Positions 8,337 to 17,397 of a stretch of 57,150 nt of DNA are shown here, piece by piece. The stretch spans positions 1 through 57,150 of the forward strand of contig NZ_JAPPRQ010000132.1 of NCBI RefSeq assembly GCF_026719745.1. Direction: 5' to 3'. The notes below the pieces were generated by a model that was not told the origin of the DNA, ran no database searches, and was given only the letters and a program-made list of their open reading frames with translations. Each line of letters begins with the position of its first letter. Within the stretch, counting starts at the first letter, position 1. The stretch comes from Clostridium sp. ZS2-4 (lineage in GTDB: Bacteria > Bacillota > Clostridia > Clostridiales > Clostridiaceae). Both the position numbers and the translations under genes were made by a program.

Positions 8337-9719
8337 GTGATTAATAATTTTAGAGATAGTATACTTATCAATAATGTATTTGCGGAAAATATTTTAAATG
8401 AATTAACAGATTTGGCTGAAAAGAATAATGTTATTGATTCACAGTTCTATAAAAAATACGATGTTAAAAGAGGGCTTAGAAACGAAAATGGCACAGGTGT
8501 TTTAGTAGGACTAACGGAAGTCGGTAATGTTCATGGATATACAATGGAGAATGGAGAAAAAATTCCAGATAAAGGTATGTTGACTTACAGAGGTATAGAT
8601 GTAAAAGAAATTGTAAAGGATTGTTATGAAAATAAACGATTTGGATTTGAAGAAGTATGTTACTTACTTATTTTTGGAGAATTGCCTAACAAGGACAGGT
8701 TAGAAGAGTTTAAATATCTTTTAGGAGAATTGAGAGGCTTACCAGATGGGTTTATAGAGGATATGATTTTAAAGTTTCCTAGTAATAATATAATGAACAA
8801 GCTAGAACGAAGTATACTTGTTTCGTATTCCTTTGATAGTAATCCTGATGAGACAAGTATAAACAATATATTAAGACAGAGTATAGAATTAATTTCCAGA
8901 GTTCCAACAATGATAGCTTATGGATATCAAGCTAAGGCTCATTATTATGATAATAAGAGTTTGTTTATACATTCACCTAAAGCTGAGCTTAGCACAGCTG
9001 AAAATATACTTCATCTTATAAGACCTGATAATCAATATACTAGAACAGAAGCTGAACTTTTAGATTTAGCACTAATATTACATGCTGAACATGGTGGAGG
9101 TAATAACTCAACTTTTGCAACTCATGTTGTATCTTCAACAGGAACAGATACTTATTCAGCATTGGCTGCTGCAGTTGGAGCTCTAAAGGGTCCAAAGCAT
9201 GGTGGAGCTAATATTAAAGTTATGAACATGATAGAAAATATAAAAGAAAATGTTGAGAATTGGGAAAATGTTAATGAGCTAGAAGATTATCTGATAAAGA
9301 TATTGAAGAAAGAAGCTTTTGACAGATCAGGATTAATATATGGTATAGGTCATGCAATTTATACTCTTTCTGATCCAAGAGCTGTAATGCTTAAGGAAAA
9401 AGCTTTAGAATTGGCAAAAGAGAAGAATAGGATAGAAGAATTTAATCTATATAAAAATATAGAAGAGATAGCTATTAGGATATTTAGAGAATTAAAAGGA
9501 AGAGAAGATATTTGTGCAAATGTAGATTTGTATTCAGGATTAGTATATGATATGTTAAATATTCCAAGTGAGCTATATACACCATTATTTGCGGTAGCCA
9601 GAATGTCAGGCTGGTGTGCTCATAGAATAGAACAAGTGGTAAGTGAAAGTAAAATTATAAGACCTGCATATAAGAATATTAAAGAAAAATGCCAATATAC
9701 TCCTTTTAAGGAAAGATAA
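8337..9719 (+). CDS. gltA: Citrate (Si)-synthase family protein
   Basis: This 460-residue cytoplasmic enzyme condenses acetyl-CoA with oxaloacetate to give citrate, at the head of the (probably incomplete) TCA branch feeding glutamate. The conserved histidines are in HAEHGGGNNST (near residue 250) and GPKHGG (near 288), and GIGHAIYTLSDPRA holds the catalytic region. This is the Si-type fold and not the unrelated clostridial Re-citrate synthase. Methylcitrate synthase activity cannot be excluded. The start is GTG at 8337 with GGGGGG 10 nt upstream. The gene is monocistronic with a strong terminator right after it. Confidence 0.9.
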   Translation: MINNFRDSILINNVFAENILNELTDLAEKNNVIDSQFYKKYDVKRGLRNENGTGVLVGLTEVGNVHGYTMENGEKIPDKGMLTYRGIDVKEIVKDCYENKRFGFEEVCYLLIFGELPNKDRLEEFKYLLGELRGLPDGFIEDMILKFPSNNIMNKLERSILVSYSFDSNPDETSINNILRQSIELISRVPTMIAYGYQAKAHYYDNKSLFIHSPKAELSTAENILHLIRPDNQYTRTEAELLDLALILHAEHGGGNNSTFATHVVSSTGTDTYSALAAAVGALKGPKHGGANIKVMNMIENIKENVENWENVNELEDYLIKILKKEAFDRSGLIYGIGHAIYTLSDPRAVMLKEKALELAKEKNRIEEFNLYKNIEEIAIRIFRELKGREDICANVDLYSGLVYDMLNIPSELYTPLFAVARMSGWCAHRIEQVVSESKIIRPAYKNIKEKCQYTPFKER

Positions 9720-9756
9720 AAAAACCTAGAAGTTTATAAACTTCTAGGTTTTTTTA
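9720..9756 (+). terminator. Citrate synthase terminator
   Basis: AAAACCTAGAAGTTTA pairs with TAAACTTCTAGGTTTT and runs into a T-tract directly after the stop codon. Confidence 0.9.
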
Positions 9757-10031
9757 TCTTTAGCATATTAATTATAAAATATAGTGTATTTTTTAAATTA
9801 AATAGAATTCAATATTATTTTATATAATAATATTGAGAAAGTATCTGTATAGTCTATTTATAATAATGTTTTTTAAAATAAAAATTTAAGAATATATTAA
9901 GGTTTATAATTAAGTATTTTTTAAGATATTTAATTTAAAATTATAATTATGAGAATGTGAAATTAATTATCTTTTTTATAAGAAGAAAAGATTTTGTTAT
10001 TCTGAAATATAAAGAAAGAGGGGAATGCATT
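9757..10031. other. AT-rich leader before the PAP2 gene
   Basis: A perfect hairpin CAATATTATT/AATAATATTG lies at 9810-9835. An in-frame extension of the PAP2 frame back to a GTG at 9957 exists but lacks a ribosome site. No other feature is recognised. Confidence 0.4.
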
Positions 10032-10697
10032 ATGAAGAAATTAAAGAAAAATATAATTCCAATAAGTCTTATGTTAATAATTCCAATTTTAAATATTTTT
10101 TATGGAATATTAAATAATGATAGTAGAGGAGTTTATAGTTTAGAGACTAAGATAGATACATTAATTCCTTTTACAAAGAGTTTTATTATACCTTATGTAA
10201 TATGGTATCCTTTTATATTTTTGGTATTAGTATATCTATGTTTAAAAAATACTAAGATTTATTATAAAACTTTATTCTGTTTAAGTATAGGATTTGTAGT
10301 GAGTTATATTATATTTTATTTTTTCCAGACAACTATTGTGAGACCTGCTTTTGTAGAAGATGATATTCTTACAAAGATAGTGGAGATAGTTTATAAAAAT
10401 GATAAACCTTATAATTGTTTTCCAAGTCTGCATGTATTAACTACTTATTTTGTTATGAAAGGAATAAGTGAAGTTGAAAGTAATAGAAAAATTACTTTGC
10501 CTGTAAATATTACTGGAGTTTTAATAATAGTGTCTACCATGTTTGTTAAACAACATGTGGCTATGGATGTTATATTTGCTATAATAATTGGCGAAATTAT
10601 TGTGAAAGTGGTTAGTGCAATATGTCCACAGGGGGTAGACGTATTGGGAAAAAAACTATTCTCATCGCTGACTATGAAAAAGGAATTAGAAAACTAA
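10032..10697 (+). CDS. PAP2-family membrane phosphatase
   Basis: This 221-residue membrane protein probably dephosphorylates a lipid phosphate or undecaprenyl pyrophosphate at the outer face of the membrane. Several hydrophobic helices are evident. The PAP2 signature is recognisable as TTIVRPAF (first motif), CFPSLHV (second motif, catalytic His) and KQHVAMD (third motif with His and Asp), although the first motif is less typical. I chose the ATG at 10032 because GAGGGG lies just before it. It is a single gene sharing a long bidirectional terminator with mscS. Confidence 0.82.
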   Translation: MKKLKKNIIPISLMLIIPILNIFYGILNNDSRGVYSLETKIDTLIPFTKSFIIPYVIWYPFIFLVLVYLCLKNTKIYYKTLFCLSIGFVVSYIIFYFFQTTIVRPAFVEDDILTKIVEIVYKNDKPYNCFPSLHVLTTYFVMKGISEVESNRKITLPVNITGVLIIVSTMFVKQHVAMDVIFAIIIGEIIVKVVSAICPQGVDVLGKKLFSSLTMKKELEN

Positions 10698-10755
10698 AAC
10701 CCTATTAAAATACCTGTGCCTTTCAATAGACACAGGTATTTTAATAGGGTTGTTT
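10698..10755. terminator. Long bidirectional terminator
   Basis: AACCCTATTAAAATACCTG and the following two bases (10698-10718) pair with the complementary arm at 10731-10751. The 21-bp stem has T-rich flanks on the plus side. It lies between convergent genes. Confidence 0.9.
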
Positions 10756-10758
10756 TAA

Positions 10759-11616
10759 TTATAATAAATTAATATCATTATGTTTTTCAAATTCTATAAG
10801 TATACTTTCTGTAATATTATGTTCTAAATTTCTAAAATTTCTGGATCTGCAAATAAATCTTAAGGTTAAAATTATTTTTCCAATATCAATAGAAGTATAA
10901 ATTGTGTGTGAAAGATTTTGATAGTAAATAGGATGAGTTTTAGAAGCTATATCTAAAGAAAGTTTGGCTTCTTCTTCTATATTACCTAAGTGGTGTTCTG
11001 TAATACTCATTATTAAATTTTTGGCTTTTTGCCAATTACTGTCTAGAGTAAGGGTAATTTCAAGTTCATTCCATGTATAAGGAAAAGTATTTGTTTCATT
11101 TATTATTTCAAAGGAAAGTGCTTTAATATTAGGAATATATACGAGTCTTCCTGTACTCTGACCGTAAGTTTTATTGGTTTGTGTAACTTCAATAATAGTA
11201 GTATGAAACCAATCTATTTCTAACACATCTCCAATACTATCTTCAATTTTAATTCTGTCGCCAACCTGAAATGGTTTATGTGAGTTTATAATTACCCATC
11301 CAAGAAAATTTGATACAAGATCTTTGAAAGCAAAGGCTAAACCGGCAGAGAATAATCCAAGAAAAGTAAGGATATCTTTGGATTCATATATCCATACAGG
11401 AACTATCAACAATACAAAAATTATTTTATTAATTACAGATAATATCTTTTTATTTTTAATTGTTTGCTGGGAGGTCAAATTTATTTTATCAATGAAATGA
11501 AATATGCTTTTGTTAAGTAAATGAAGTAAAATAAATAAACCTATTGTTATCATAAGCTTAATTAAAACACTTACGGTTTGAAAGTGCAATCCTAATTTTA
11601 ATAAAAAATTACTCAA
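10759..11616 (-). CDS. Small-conductance mechanosensitive channel (MscS-like)
   Basis: This 285-residue membrane protein opens under membrane tension and releases solutes during hypo-osmotic shock. Two N-terminal TM helices (about residues 12-32 and 55-80) precede the pore helix. That helix is Gly/Ala-rich (FLGLFSAGLAFAFKDLVSN), followed by the beta-domain motif PFQVGDRIKIEDSIGDVLEI. The start is TTG at 11616 with AGGAAAGGA about 9 nt upstream. It is monocistronic. Confidence 0.88.
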   Translation of the reverse strand: MSNFLLKLGLHFQTVSVLIKLMITIGLFILLHLLNKSIFHFIDKINLTSQQTIKNKKILSVINKIIFVLLIVPVWIYESKDILTFLGLFSAGLAFAFKDLVSNFLGWVIINSHKPFQVGDRIKIEDSIGDVLEIDWFHTTIIEVTQTNKTYGQSTGRLVYIPNIKALSFEIINETNTFPYTWNELEITLTLDSNWQKAKNLIMSITEHHLGNIEEEAKLSLDIASKTHPIYYQNLSHTIYTSIDIGKIILTLRFICRSRNFRNLEHNITESILIEFEKHNDINLL

Positions 11617-11897
11617 TTTTTCAAATCCTTTCCTTAAGTTTCTAGATAAATAAAAGATACATGCTTACATGCCAAATTTTATTTATGTATTTATTTTGGA
11701 AGTAAACATATGTATTATTTTACTAAAAATTATCTTCAATTTATAGTCCTTAATTTAAATATTAATAGAAGAATGATTAAATTATAGGATAGTATGATAT
11801 AAACGTCGTATGTTTAAAGAGCAAAGATTTTAAATATATTATAAATATGATAAAATATTCTTAAAGATGTAAAATATTGTATATTCGAGGTGGTACT

Positions 11898-13742
11898 TTG
11901 GCTAAATTATTTCCAAGTTTAGAAGAGATGAAAAATAAGAAAATGAAAATAACAGAAGGTGAAAAAGTTTTATTAGAATTTTTAAATAAAGAACTTAATG
12001 ATGAATATGAAGTATACTTTAAGCCAAATATAAATGGAGACAAGCCTCAGATTGTAGTAGTTAGAGAAAAATACGGTATTGTTATATTGGGAATAAAAGA
12101 GTGGAAGTTGGAGGATTATTATGTAGACGAAAGTGGCAATTTTAGAAAGAAAAAAGATTTTAATGTTTTTAAATCTCCATTTAGGCAAGTAGAAGAATAT
12201 AAAAATAACTTATACGACTTACATAGTGAGAGCTTGCTAAAAAAGAGTGTATATAATACTGGTATTTATAATTTAGTACAGAGTGGTGTATACTTTCATA
12301 AAGAAAATGTTTATAGTGTAAAAAAGAAATTAGCTAATAAATCCAGTGAATATAAAGAAATTGAGATTATTGGAGAAGACTCACTTAATGGTGAAAGCTT
12401 TAATGAATTTTTAGTTAGAACCCATATGGATGGGAAGTGTGGTTTTGCAAAAATATTTGATGACAAAACATATAAAAGTATTAAGAAATTGTTGAGACCT
12501 AATGTACATACAAGAAGTTGTGGTAGAAATATTAATTATAGCAATAAGCAAATTAAGTTGATGAAAAGTAGAGGTGGAAGTAAAAAAATTAAAGGTGTAG
12601 CTGGTTCAGGAAAAACTTTAGTTTTAGCGCAGAGAGCAGTAAATGCAAATATAAGAACAAAAAATAAGATTTTAATTTTAATGAATAATGAAACTTTAAA
12701 GAATTATATTTATAGAAAGATAAATTCTATTAGAGAAGAATTTAATCCAGCAGATTTTGAAATAAATAACTATCATAGATTTATAAAATTTCAATTAAAT
12801 AATTTAGCAATACCTTTTAATTGGGATAGTAATTTTGGCTGCCAAGAGCTTACTAACTATCTTGAGGCTGCAAAGGAAAGAATAGAGAAATATGATGCTA
12901 TATTTATTGATGAAATACAGGATTATAAATTAGAGTGGCTTAGGGTTGTAAAAAAATATTTTTTAAAGGAAGGAGGAGAATATGTTGTATTTGGGGATGA
13001 AAAGCAAAATATTTATATGAGAAGACTTGAAGAAAATAAAACTTCTCAAACTAATGTTATGGGAGCGTGGAATGTATTAGAACAATCTTTCAGACTCCCA
13101 ATGAAGTTAGCTGCCCTTGCAATTAAATTTCAGAAAAAATTCTTATCATCAAAATATAATCTTGATGATATAAATACTTTTAATATACAGAGGACTATGT
13201 GGGATGATGTTGGAATAATAGAGTATTTTTACTTTGAAAGATTTGATTTAGATGAAAGTTTTAAGAAGATATACTCTATAATATCAAAAAATGATATAAA
13301 GAGTGATGAAGTATGCATTATAGGTACATCTATAGAAAAATTAAAAAAGTTGGATTCATATATAAGAATAGAAGGAGATTTTGAAACAGAAATTGCCTTT
13401 GAATCTGAAGAAGAATACAATAAAGTAAAAGAAGGACTAGTGAATAATTTTGAAAATATAATAGAGGAAAGTAAGTATAATAAGTTATTAAAAAGAGAAA
13501 TCAAGAGAATTAGAGAAAGTAGAAAATACAATTTCAAAATACAAAGCAGTAAAATAAAGTTAGCTGCTATTGAAGATTTTAAAGGTTTAGAAATAGATAA
13601 TCTAATATTGATTATTGATAATACTGAGAATACATCTGATGAACTTATTTATACAGGAATAACCAGGTGTACCAATAACTTATGTATAATAAATATTGCA
13701 AATAGAAAATATGATAAATTCTTCAACAACATATTGACATAA
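11898..13742 (+). CDS. NERD-domain nuclease-helicase (UvrD/DUF2075-like)
   Basis: The 614-residue protein pairs an N-terminal nuclease-related NERD domain (about residues 20-120, with VVVREKYGIVILGIKEWKL around residue 60) with a superfamily-1 helicase motor. Walker A is KIKGVAGSGKT near residue 235. Walker B is AIFIDEIQDYK near 335. A Q-loop-like VFGDEKQNIYMRR and a C-terminal YTGITRCTNNL motif complete the motor. Such proteins process nucleic acids in repair or in defence against foreign DNA. The start TTG at 11898 follows GAGGTGG. A TTG seven codons earlier is less well placed. No partner gene adjoins it. Confidence 0.82.
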   Translation: MAKLFPSLEEMKNKKMKITEGEKVLLEFLNKELNDEYEVYFKPNINGDKPQIVVVREKYGIVILGIKEWKLEDYYVDESGNFRKKKDFNVFKSPFRQVEEYKNNLYDLHSESLLKKSVYNTGIYNLVQSGVYFHKENVYSVKKKLANKSSEYKEIEIIGEDSLNGESFNEFLVRTHMDGKCGFAKIFDDKTYKSIKKLLRPNVHTRSCGRNINYSNKQIKLMKSRGGSKKIKGVAGSGKTLVLAQRAVNANIRTKNKILILMNNETLKNYIYRKINSIREEFNPADFEINNYHRFIKFQLNNLAIPFNWDSNFGCQELTNYLEAAKERIEKYDAIFIDEIQDYKLEWLRVVKKYFLKEGGEYVVFGDEKQNIYMRRLEENKTSQTNVMGAWNVLEQSFRLPMKLAALAIKFQKKFLSSKYNLDDINTFNIQRTMWDDVGIIEYFYFERFDLDESFKKIYSIISKNDIKSDEVCIIGTSIEKLKKLDSYIRIEGDFETEIAFESEEEYNKVKEGLVNNFENIIEESKYNKLLKREIKRIRESRKYNFKIQSSKIKLAAIEDFKGLEIDNLILIIDNTENTSDELIYTGITRCTNNLCIINIANRKYDKFFNNILT

Positions 13743-13789
13743 ATAATAATCGGATTTATAATTATTTGTGACGTGTAACTGTTAAATCA

Positions 13790-13821
13790 GGCATGAGTTG
13801 TGTAAACTCATGCCTTTTTTG
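13790..13821 (+). terminator. Terminator after the NERD-helicase gene
   Basis: GGCATGAGTTT-type stem (13790-13814, loop around TGTGT) is followed by six T residues. Confidence 0.88.
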
Positions 13822-13865
13822 TTGAAAAAAATAATAAAGCATAAATATATGGGAGGAATATATAC

Positions 13866-14348
13866 ATGTTTGGATTCTTTAAAAAGTCATTTAAACTTAT
13901 TGCACCAATGGATGGAAAGGTTATAGACTTATCTAAGGTGCCTGATGAGGTTTTTTCTCAAAGATTAGTAGGAGATGGAATTGCTATGGATTCAACAGGA
14001 GATACAATAGTGGCACCAGCAGACGGAGTCTTAAAAATGATTTTCAAGACAAATCATGCTTTTGCAGTAGTTTTAGAAAATGGAGCAGAAATATTAGTGC
14101 ATATAGGGCTGGATACTGTAGAGTTAGATGGTTATGGCTTTGAAAGAATAGCTGAAGAAGGAATAAGGGTAAAGGCTGGAGATCCAATAATAAAAATAGA
14201 TAGACAAGCAATTCAAGAAAAAGGATGTTCTTTGATTACACCAGTCCTAATAACTAATATGGAAATTGTTGATGAACTAAATTTTAGTGTTGATAAAGAT
14301 GTAAGAGCAGGAGTAGATGTAGTTGTAACTTATAAAACTAAGAAATAA
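13866..14348 (+). CDS. PTS glucose-type IIA component
   Basis: This 160-residue soluble phosphocarrier takes phosphate from HPr and passes it to the IIB domain of a sugar permease. The family histidines are in TNHAF (His64) and ILVHIGL (His79, the phosphorylated one), with the typical VVAPADG-like segment at about 49-54. The length is that of a free-standing IIA-Glc (Crr). It precedes the antiterminator and IIBC genes on the same strand, and the IIBC here lacks its own IIA, so this is its likely partner. The ATG follows GGGAGG. Confidence 0.92.
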   Translation: MFGFFKKSFKLIAPMDGKVIDLSKVPDEVFSQRLVGDGIAMDSTGDTIVAPADGVLKMIFKTNHAFAVVLENGAEILVHIGLDTVELDGYGFERIAEEGIRVKAGDPIIKIDRQAIQEKGCSLITPVLITNMEIVDELNFSVDKDVRAGVDVVVTYKTKK

Positions 14349-14411
14349 TTAGTATATTTATGAATTGTTCTTAGTATAATATGATATAGATATAAGGGAA
14401 ATGCGTTTATA

Positions 14412-14440
14412 TTGACACATAACTTTAGATGAATTAAAAT
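14412..14440 (+). promoter_or_regulatory. Promoter of the antiterminator gene
   Basis: TTGACA at 14412-14417 and TAAAAT at 14435-14440 are separated by exactly 17 bp. Transcription would start near 14447, just before the RNA antiterminator, so the gene can be expressed apart from the IIA gene. Confidence 0.75.
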
Positions 14441-14470
14441 GAAAGTAATATAAAATAGCATTTTACTAAT

Positions 14471-14530
14471 GATCAGTGTGTTACTGTATAGGCAAGAACT
14501 GAGAAGGATGACCTTTTCAGTTCTTTTGGT
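14471..14530 (+). promoter_or_regulatory. RAT antiterminator overlapping a terminator (leader of the BglG/GlcT-type gene)
   Basis: The segment 14471-14505 (CAGTGTGTTACTG...GGCAAGAACTG) resembles ribonucleic antiterminator sites bound by GlcT/SacY/LicT proteins. It overlaps the 5' arm of a terminator: AAGAACTGAGAAGG (14494-14507) pairs with CCTTTTCAGTTCTT (14512-14525), followed by Ts. Binding of the protein to the RAT would prevent the terminator, so the antiterminator protein probably controls its own gene. Confidence 0.82.
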
Positions 14531-14574
14531 TTATTTACCAAATTTTACAGAAATTTAAAGGTGGTTATAGAGAT

Positions 14575-15414
14575 ATGGAAAGCTATGATTACAAAGTTAA
14601 CAAAGTATTTAATAATAATGTAATATTGGTATCTCAGAATGATAAGGAAAAAATAATAATAAAAAAGGGATTAGGCTTTGGGAAAAAAACGGGAGATATT
14701 ATTTCAGGAGATACTTCAATTGAAAAGGTTTTTGTTATAAGAGAAGAGGATAACTTCAGTAGGTTTAATCAGTTGTTGACTAATGTAGATGAAGATGTTG
14801 TGGGAATGTGTGAGGAGATTATTTCTATGATAAGTGATGAGTTAAAGGAAGAATTAAATGAAAAAATACACATATCTCTTACTGATCATATAGCTTATAC
14901 TTTAAAAAGACTAGAGAAGGATGATGAAATAATAAATCCTTTTCTAATTGAAACAGAGACTTTATATAAGAATGAGTTTCAAATAGCAGAAAAGGCAGTT
15001 AGAATTATAGAGAAACGAACAGGCTTAAAAGTACCTGATGGAGAAATAGGTTTTATAACACTGCATATTCATTCTGCTAGAAATAAAGGAAATCTTTCAA
15101 ATACAATAAAATATGCATTTTTGTGTAATTCTATAGTTGAATTTATAGAAGACAGTTTAGATATATATATAGATAGACAATCTTTGGATTATGCTAGATT
15201 TTTAACTCATATTAGATTTGCCATAGAGAGAATACTTTCAGATAATCCAATAAAGAATGAATTACTGAGTGCTATAAAAAAACAGTATAAGCAGTCATAT
15301 AAACTTGCTAAAAAGGTTGCAAAGATTATAGAAAGAGATTTAAACATAGAGGTTGTTGAGGATGAAATAGGATATATATGTATTCATATAGAAAAACTAA
15401 AAAATGCTTCCTAA
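14575..15414 (+). CDS. PRD-type transcription antiterminator (BglG/GlcT family)
   Basis: The 279-residue RNA-binding protein has an N-terminal CAT domain (about residues 1-58) and two PTS regulation domains (about 70-170 and 175-279). The conserved PRD1 histidines (SLTDHIAY and LHIHSA) and PRD2 histidines (THIRFA and CIHIEKL) are visible. When the PTS sugar is present, dephosphorylation by the cognate IIB should free it to bind RAT RNA and prevent early termination. RAT/terminator pairs precede both this gene and the IIBC gene, which identifies its targets. The ATG at 14575 follows AAAGGTGG. Confidence 0.92.
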   Translation: MESYDYKVNKVFNNNVILVSQNDKEKIIIKKGLGFGKKTGDIISGDTSIEKVFVIREEDNFSRFNQLLTNVDEDVVGMCEEIISMISDELKEELNEKIHISLTDHIAYTLKRLEKDDEIINPFLIETETLYKNEFQIAEKAVRIIEKRTGLKVPDGEIGFITLHIHSARNKGNLSNTIKYAFLCNSIVEFIEDSLDIYIDRQSLDYARFLTHIRFAIERILSDNPIKNELLSAIKKQYKQSYKLAKKVAKIIERDLNIEVVEDEIGYICIHIEKLKNAS

Positions 15415-15420
15415 AGAGTA

Positions 15421-15449
15421 TTGACAATACATTATATATATAATATACT
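15421..15449 (+). promoter_or_regulatory. Promoter of the PTS IIBC gene
   Basis: TTGACA at 15421-15426 and TATACT at 15444-15449 have a 17-bp spacer. A cre-like sequence (AAACGTTTTCAAT, about 15463-15480) lies just downstream of the expected start and could mediate CcpA repression. The cre match lacks the usual TG and is only tentative. Confidence 0.65.
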
Positions 15450-15484
15450 GAAAATATAAAATTAAATAAACGTTTTCAATTGTT

Positions 15485-15556
15485 TTTTCAGTGTGTCACC
15501 ATAAAAATGAATGGGCAAGAGCTGGAAAGGGTTAACCTTTTCGGCTCTTTTTTGTT
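15485..15556 (+). promoter_or_regulatory. RAT antiterminator and terminator before the PTS IIBC gene
   Basis: CAGTGTGT at 15489-15496 and GGGCAAGAGCTGG at 15513-15525 match the flanks of the RAT upstream of the antiterminator gene, with an apical CCAT/ATGG extension. The overlapping terminator is AAGAGCTGGAAAGG (15517-15530) with CCTTTTCGGCTCTT (15536-15549), then a T-run. This is the expected target of the neighbouring antiterminator. Confidence 0.85.
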
Positions 15557-15646
15557 TTAAAATTTTAATACTAGGTTAATAATTCTATGTTTAATACATG
15601 GAATTATAATATATGCAATTATACATTATTTTAGGGGGGTAAAATT

Positions 15647-17047
15647 ATGGAAAAGTCAAAAGGTGGACTATTGTCAAAGCTACAAAGACTGGGTAAAGCA
15701 CTTATGACTCCAGTTGCTGTATTGCCTGCAGCAGGATTACTATTAAGATTAGGGCAGCCAGATGTTTTTAATATTAAATGGATGGCAGCGGCAGGTGACG
15801 CTATCTTTGGTAATTTGGCACTTATATTCGCTATTGGTATAGCAGTAGGACTTGCAGAAGAAAACAATGGAATTTCGGCACTGGCAGCTAGTGTTGGTTA
15901 TTTTGTATTAACTAAAGTAGCTACTACTTTTAACGACAAGATCAACATGGGAGTTCTTGCTGGTATCATAGTAGGTATTTTAGCAGCTCATCTTTATAAC
16001 AAGTATAAAGCAATTAAGGTTCCAGACTTCTTAGGATTCTTTGGTGGTAAGCGTTTTGTACCTATTATTACTTCAATTTATACTTTAATTTTAGGTGTTA
16101 TATGTGGATATGTATGGCCAGTAATTCAAAATGGAATAAATGCAGCTGGTAATGCTGTAGCTGGTTCTGGAACTATAGGAGCATTCTTCTTTGGATTTTT
16201 TAACAGATTATTAATTCCTTTTGGATTACATCACGTTGTTAATTCTTTATTCTGGTTCCAATTTGGCTCATTTACAGATAAAGCAGGTAAGGTTGTAACT
16301 GGTGACCTTTCTAGATTCTTTGCTGGAGACCCTACTGCAGGAACATTTATGACAGGTTTCTTCCCGATTATGATGTTCGCGCTTCCAGCAGCATGCTTGG
16401 CTATGATTACTACAGCTAAGAAGGAAAATAGAAAAGCAGTAACAGGTATGCTTTTAGGTATAGCATTTACATCTTTCTTAACAGGTATAACTGAACCTAT
16501 AGAATTTGTATTTATGTTCTTAGCACCAGCATTGTATTTAATACATGCATTGCTAACAGGTGTTTCCCTTGCGGTTACTTCGGCGTTGGGGATGAAATGT
16601 GGGTTCGGTTTTTCAGCTGGATTAATAGATTATGTTCTAAACTTTGGAATTTCATCTAAACCGGTTGGATTGCTAGTGGTTGGTTTAATATTTGCAGCTA
16701 TTTATTACTTTGTATTCCTATTTGCAATAAAAAAATTCAATATTCCAACTCCAGGTAGAGGAGAAGGAGAAGGAACTTCTAATTTATCAAAATTAAATAA
16801 TACTGGATTTACAAAGAAAGCATCAGAAATATTAGATGCTGTAGGAAATAAGGAAAATATAGAAGTAATAGAAGCTTGCATAACAAGAATAAGATTGACA
16901 GTTAAAGATGGTTCAAAGATACAAGAAGGTAGATTAAAAGAAATTGGAGCTACTGGTGTTATGAAGCTTAATGAAAAAAATTATCAAATAGTTGTAGGTA
17001 CATCAGCAGATCCATTAGTAACTCATATGAAAGCTTTAATGAAATAG
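15647..17047 (+). CDS. nagE: PTS IIBC permease for N-acetylglucosamine or glucose
   Basis: The 466-residue membrane protein imports and phosphorylates a hexose. The IIC domain (about residues 1-365, many TM helices) contains GITEPIEF, the substrate-site motif of the glucose family. A linker follows, then the IIB domain with the phosphocysteine in EACITRIRL (Cys411). No IIA domain is attached. Placement directly before nagR-nagA-nagB favours N-acetylglucosamine as substrate, though glucose cannot be excluded. Expression is probably controlled by the upstream RAT/terminator. The ATG follows an AGGGGGG ribosome site. Confidence 0.88.
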   Translation: MEKSKGGLLSKLQRLGKALMTPVAVLPAAGLLLRLGQPDVFNIKWMAAAGDAIFGNLALIFAIGIAVGLAEENNGISALAASVGYFVLTKVATTFNDKINMGVLAGIIVGILAAHLYNKYKAIKVPDFLGFFGGKRFVPIITSIYTLILGVICGYVWPVIQNGINAAGNAVAGSGTIGAFFFGFFNRLLIPFGLHHVVNSLFWFQFGSFTDKAGKVVTGDLSRFFAGDPTAGTFMTGFFPIMMFALPAACLAMITTAKKENRKAVTGMLLGIAFTSFLTGITEPIEFVFMFLAPALYLIHALLTGVSLAVTSALGMKCGFGFSAGLIDYVLNFGISSKPVGLLVVGLIFAAIYYFVFLFAIKKFNIPTPGRGEGEGTSNLSKLNNTGFTKKASEILDAVGNKENIEVIEACITRIRLTVKDGSKIQEGRLKEIGATGVMKLNEKNYQIVVGTSADPLVTHMKALMK

Positions 17048-17069
17048 TATAAATAAAACAGAATAGAAT

Positions 17070-17114
17070 TAAGCCAAGTATGAAAACTTATATGTTGTTT
17101 TATACTTGGCTTTA
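17070..17114 (+). terminator. Terminator after the PTS IIBC gene
   Basis: AAGCCAAGTAT (17071-17081) pairs with ATACTTGGCTT (17102-17112) around a long loop and is followed by a short T-run. Confidence 0.75.
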
Positions 17115-17309
17115 ACACATATGACTTCATTAGGGGAGTAATTAATTTGTTGGAGGCCAAATTATGAAAAGGTTGTTAGATTGCAGTACCTGAAAATATC
17201 ATGGATTACAGTATTGCAATAAGAGGTAAACGACATACTTATATTAGAATGGCACGGTCAATAAATAGATAGATAGTATAAATAACACTAACTAAAAATG
17301 TAAATATTG

Positions 17310-17350
17310 TTGAATAGTGCTATTTATTATGGTAAAATTGGTATATACAA
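17310..17350 (+). promoter_or_regulatory. nagR promoter with probable NagR operator
   Basis: TTGAAT (17310-17315) and TAAAAT (17333-17338) are 17 bp apart. TTGGTATATACAA at 17338-17350 covers the expected start point and resembles the TGGT...ACCA palindromes bound by NagR/YvoA/DasR regulators, with one asymmetric pair. This suggests autorepression of nagR-nagA-nagB. The preceding 17115-17309 contains only a 9-codon frame with a ribosome site (17164-17193), not called as a gene. Confidence 0.6.
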
Positions 17351-17397
17351 CATAACAATATAATAATATATTATCATGTAGTTTGGAGGATTGAAAA

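Noticed and set aside
17164-17193. Nine-codon frame MKRLLDCST with a GGAGG site before nagR
   Set aside because: It stops after nine codons and the following sequence shows no convincing continuation. A leader peptide or decayed gene start cannot be distinguished.
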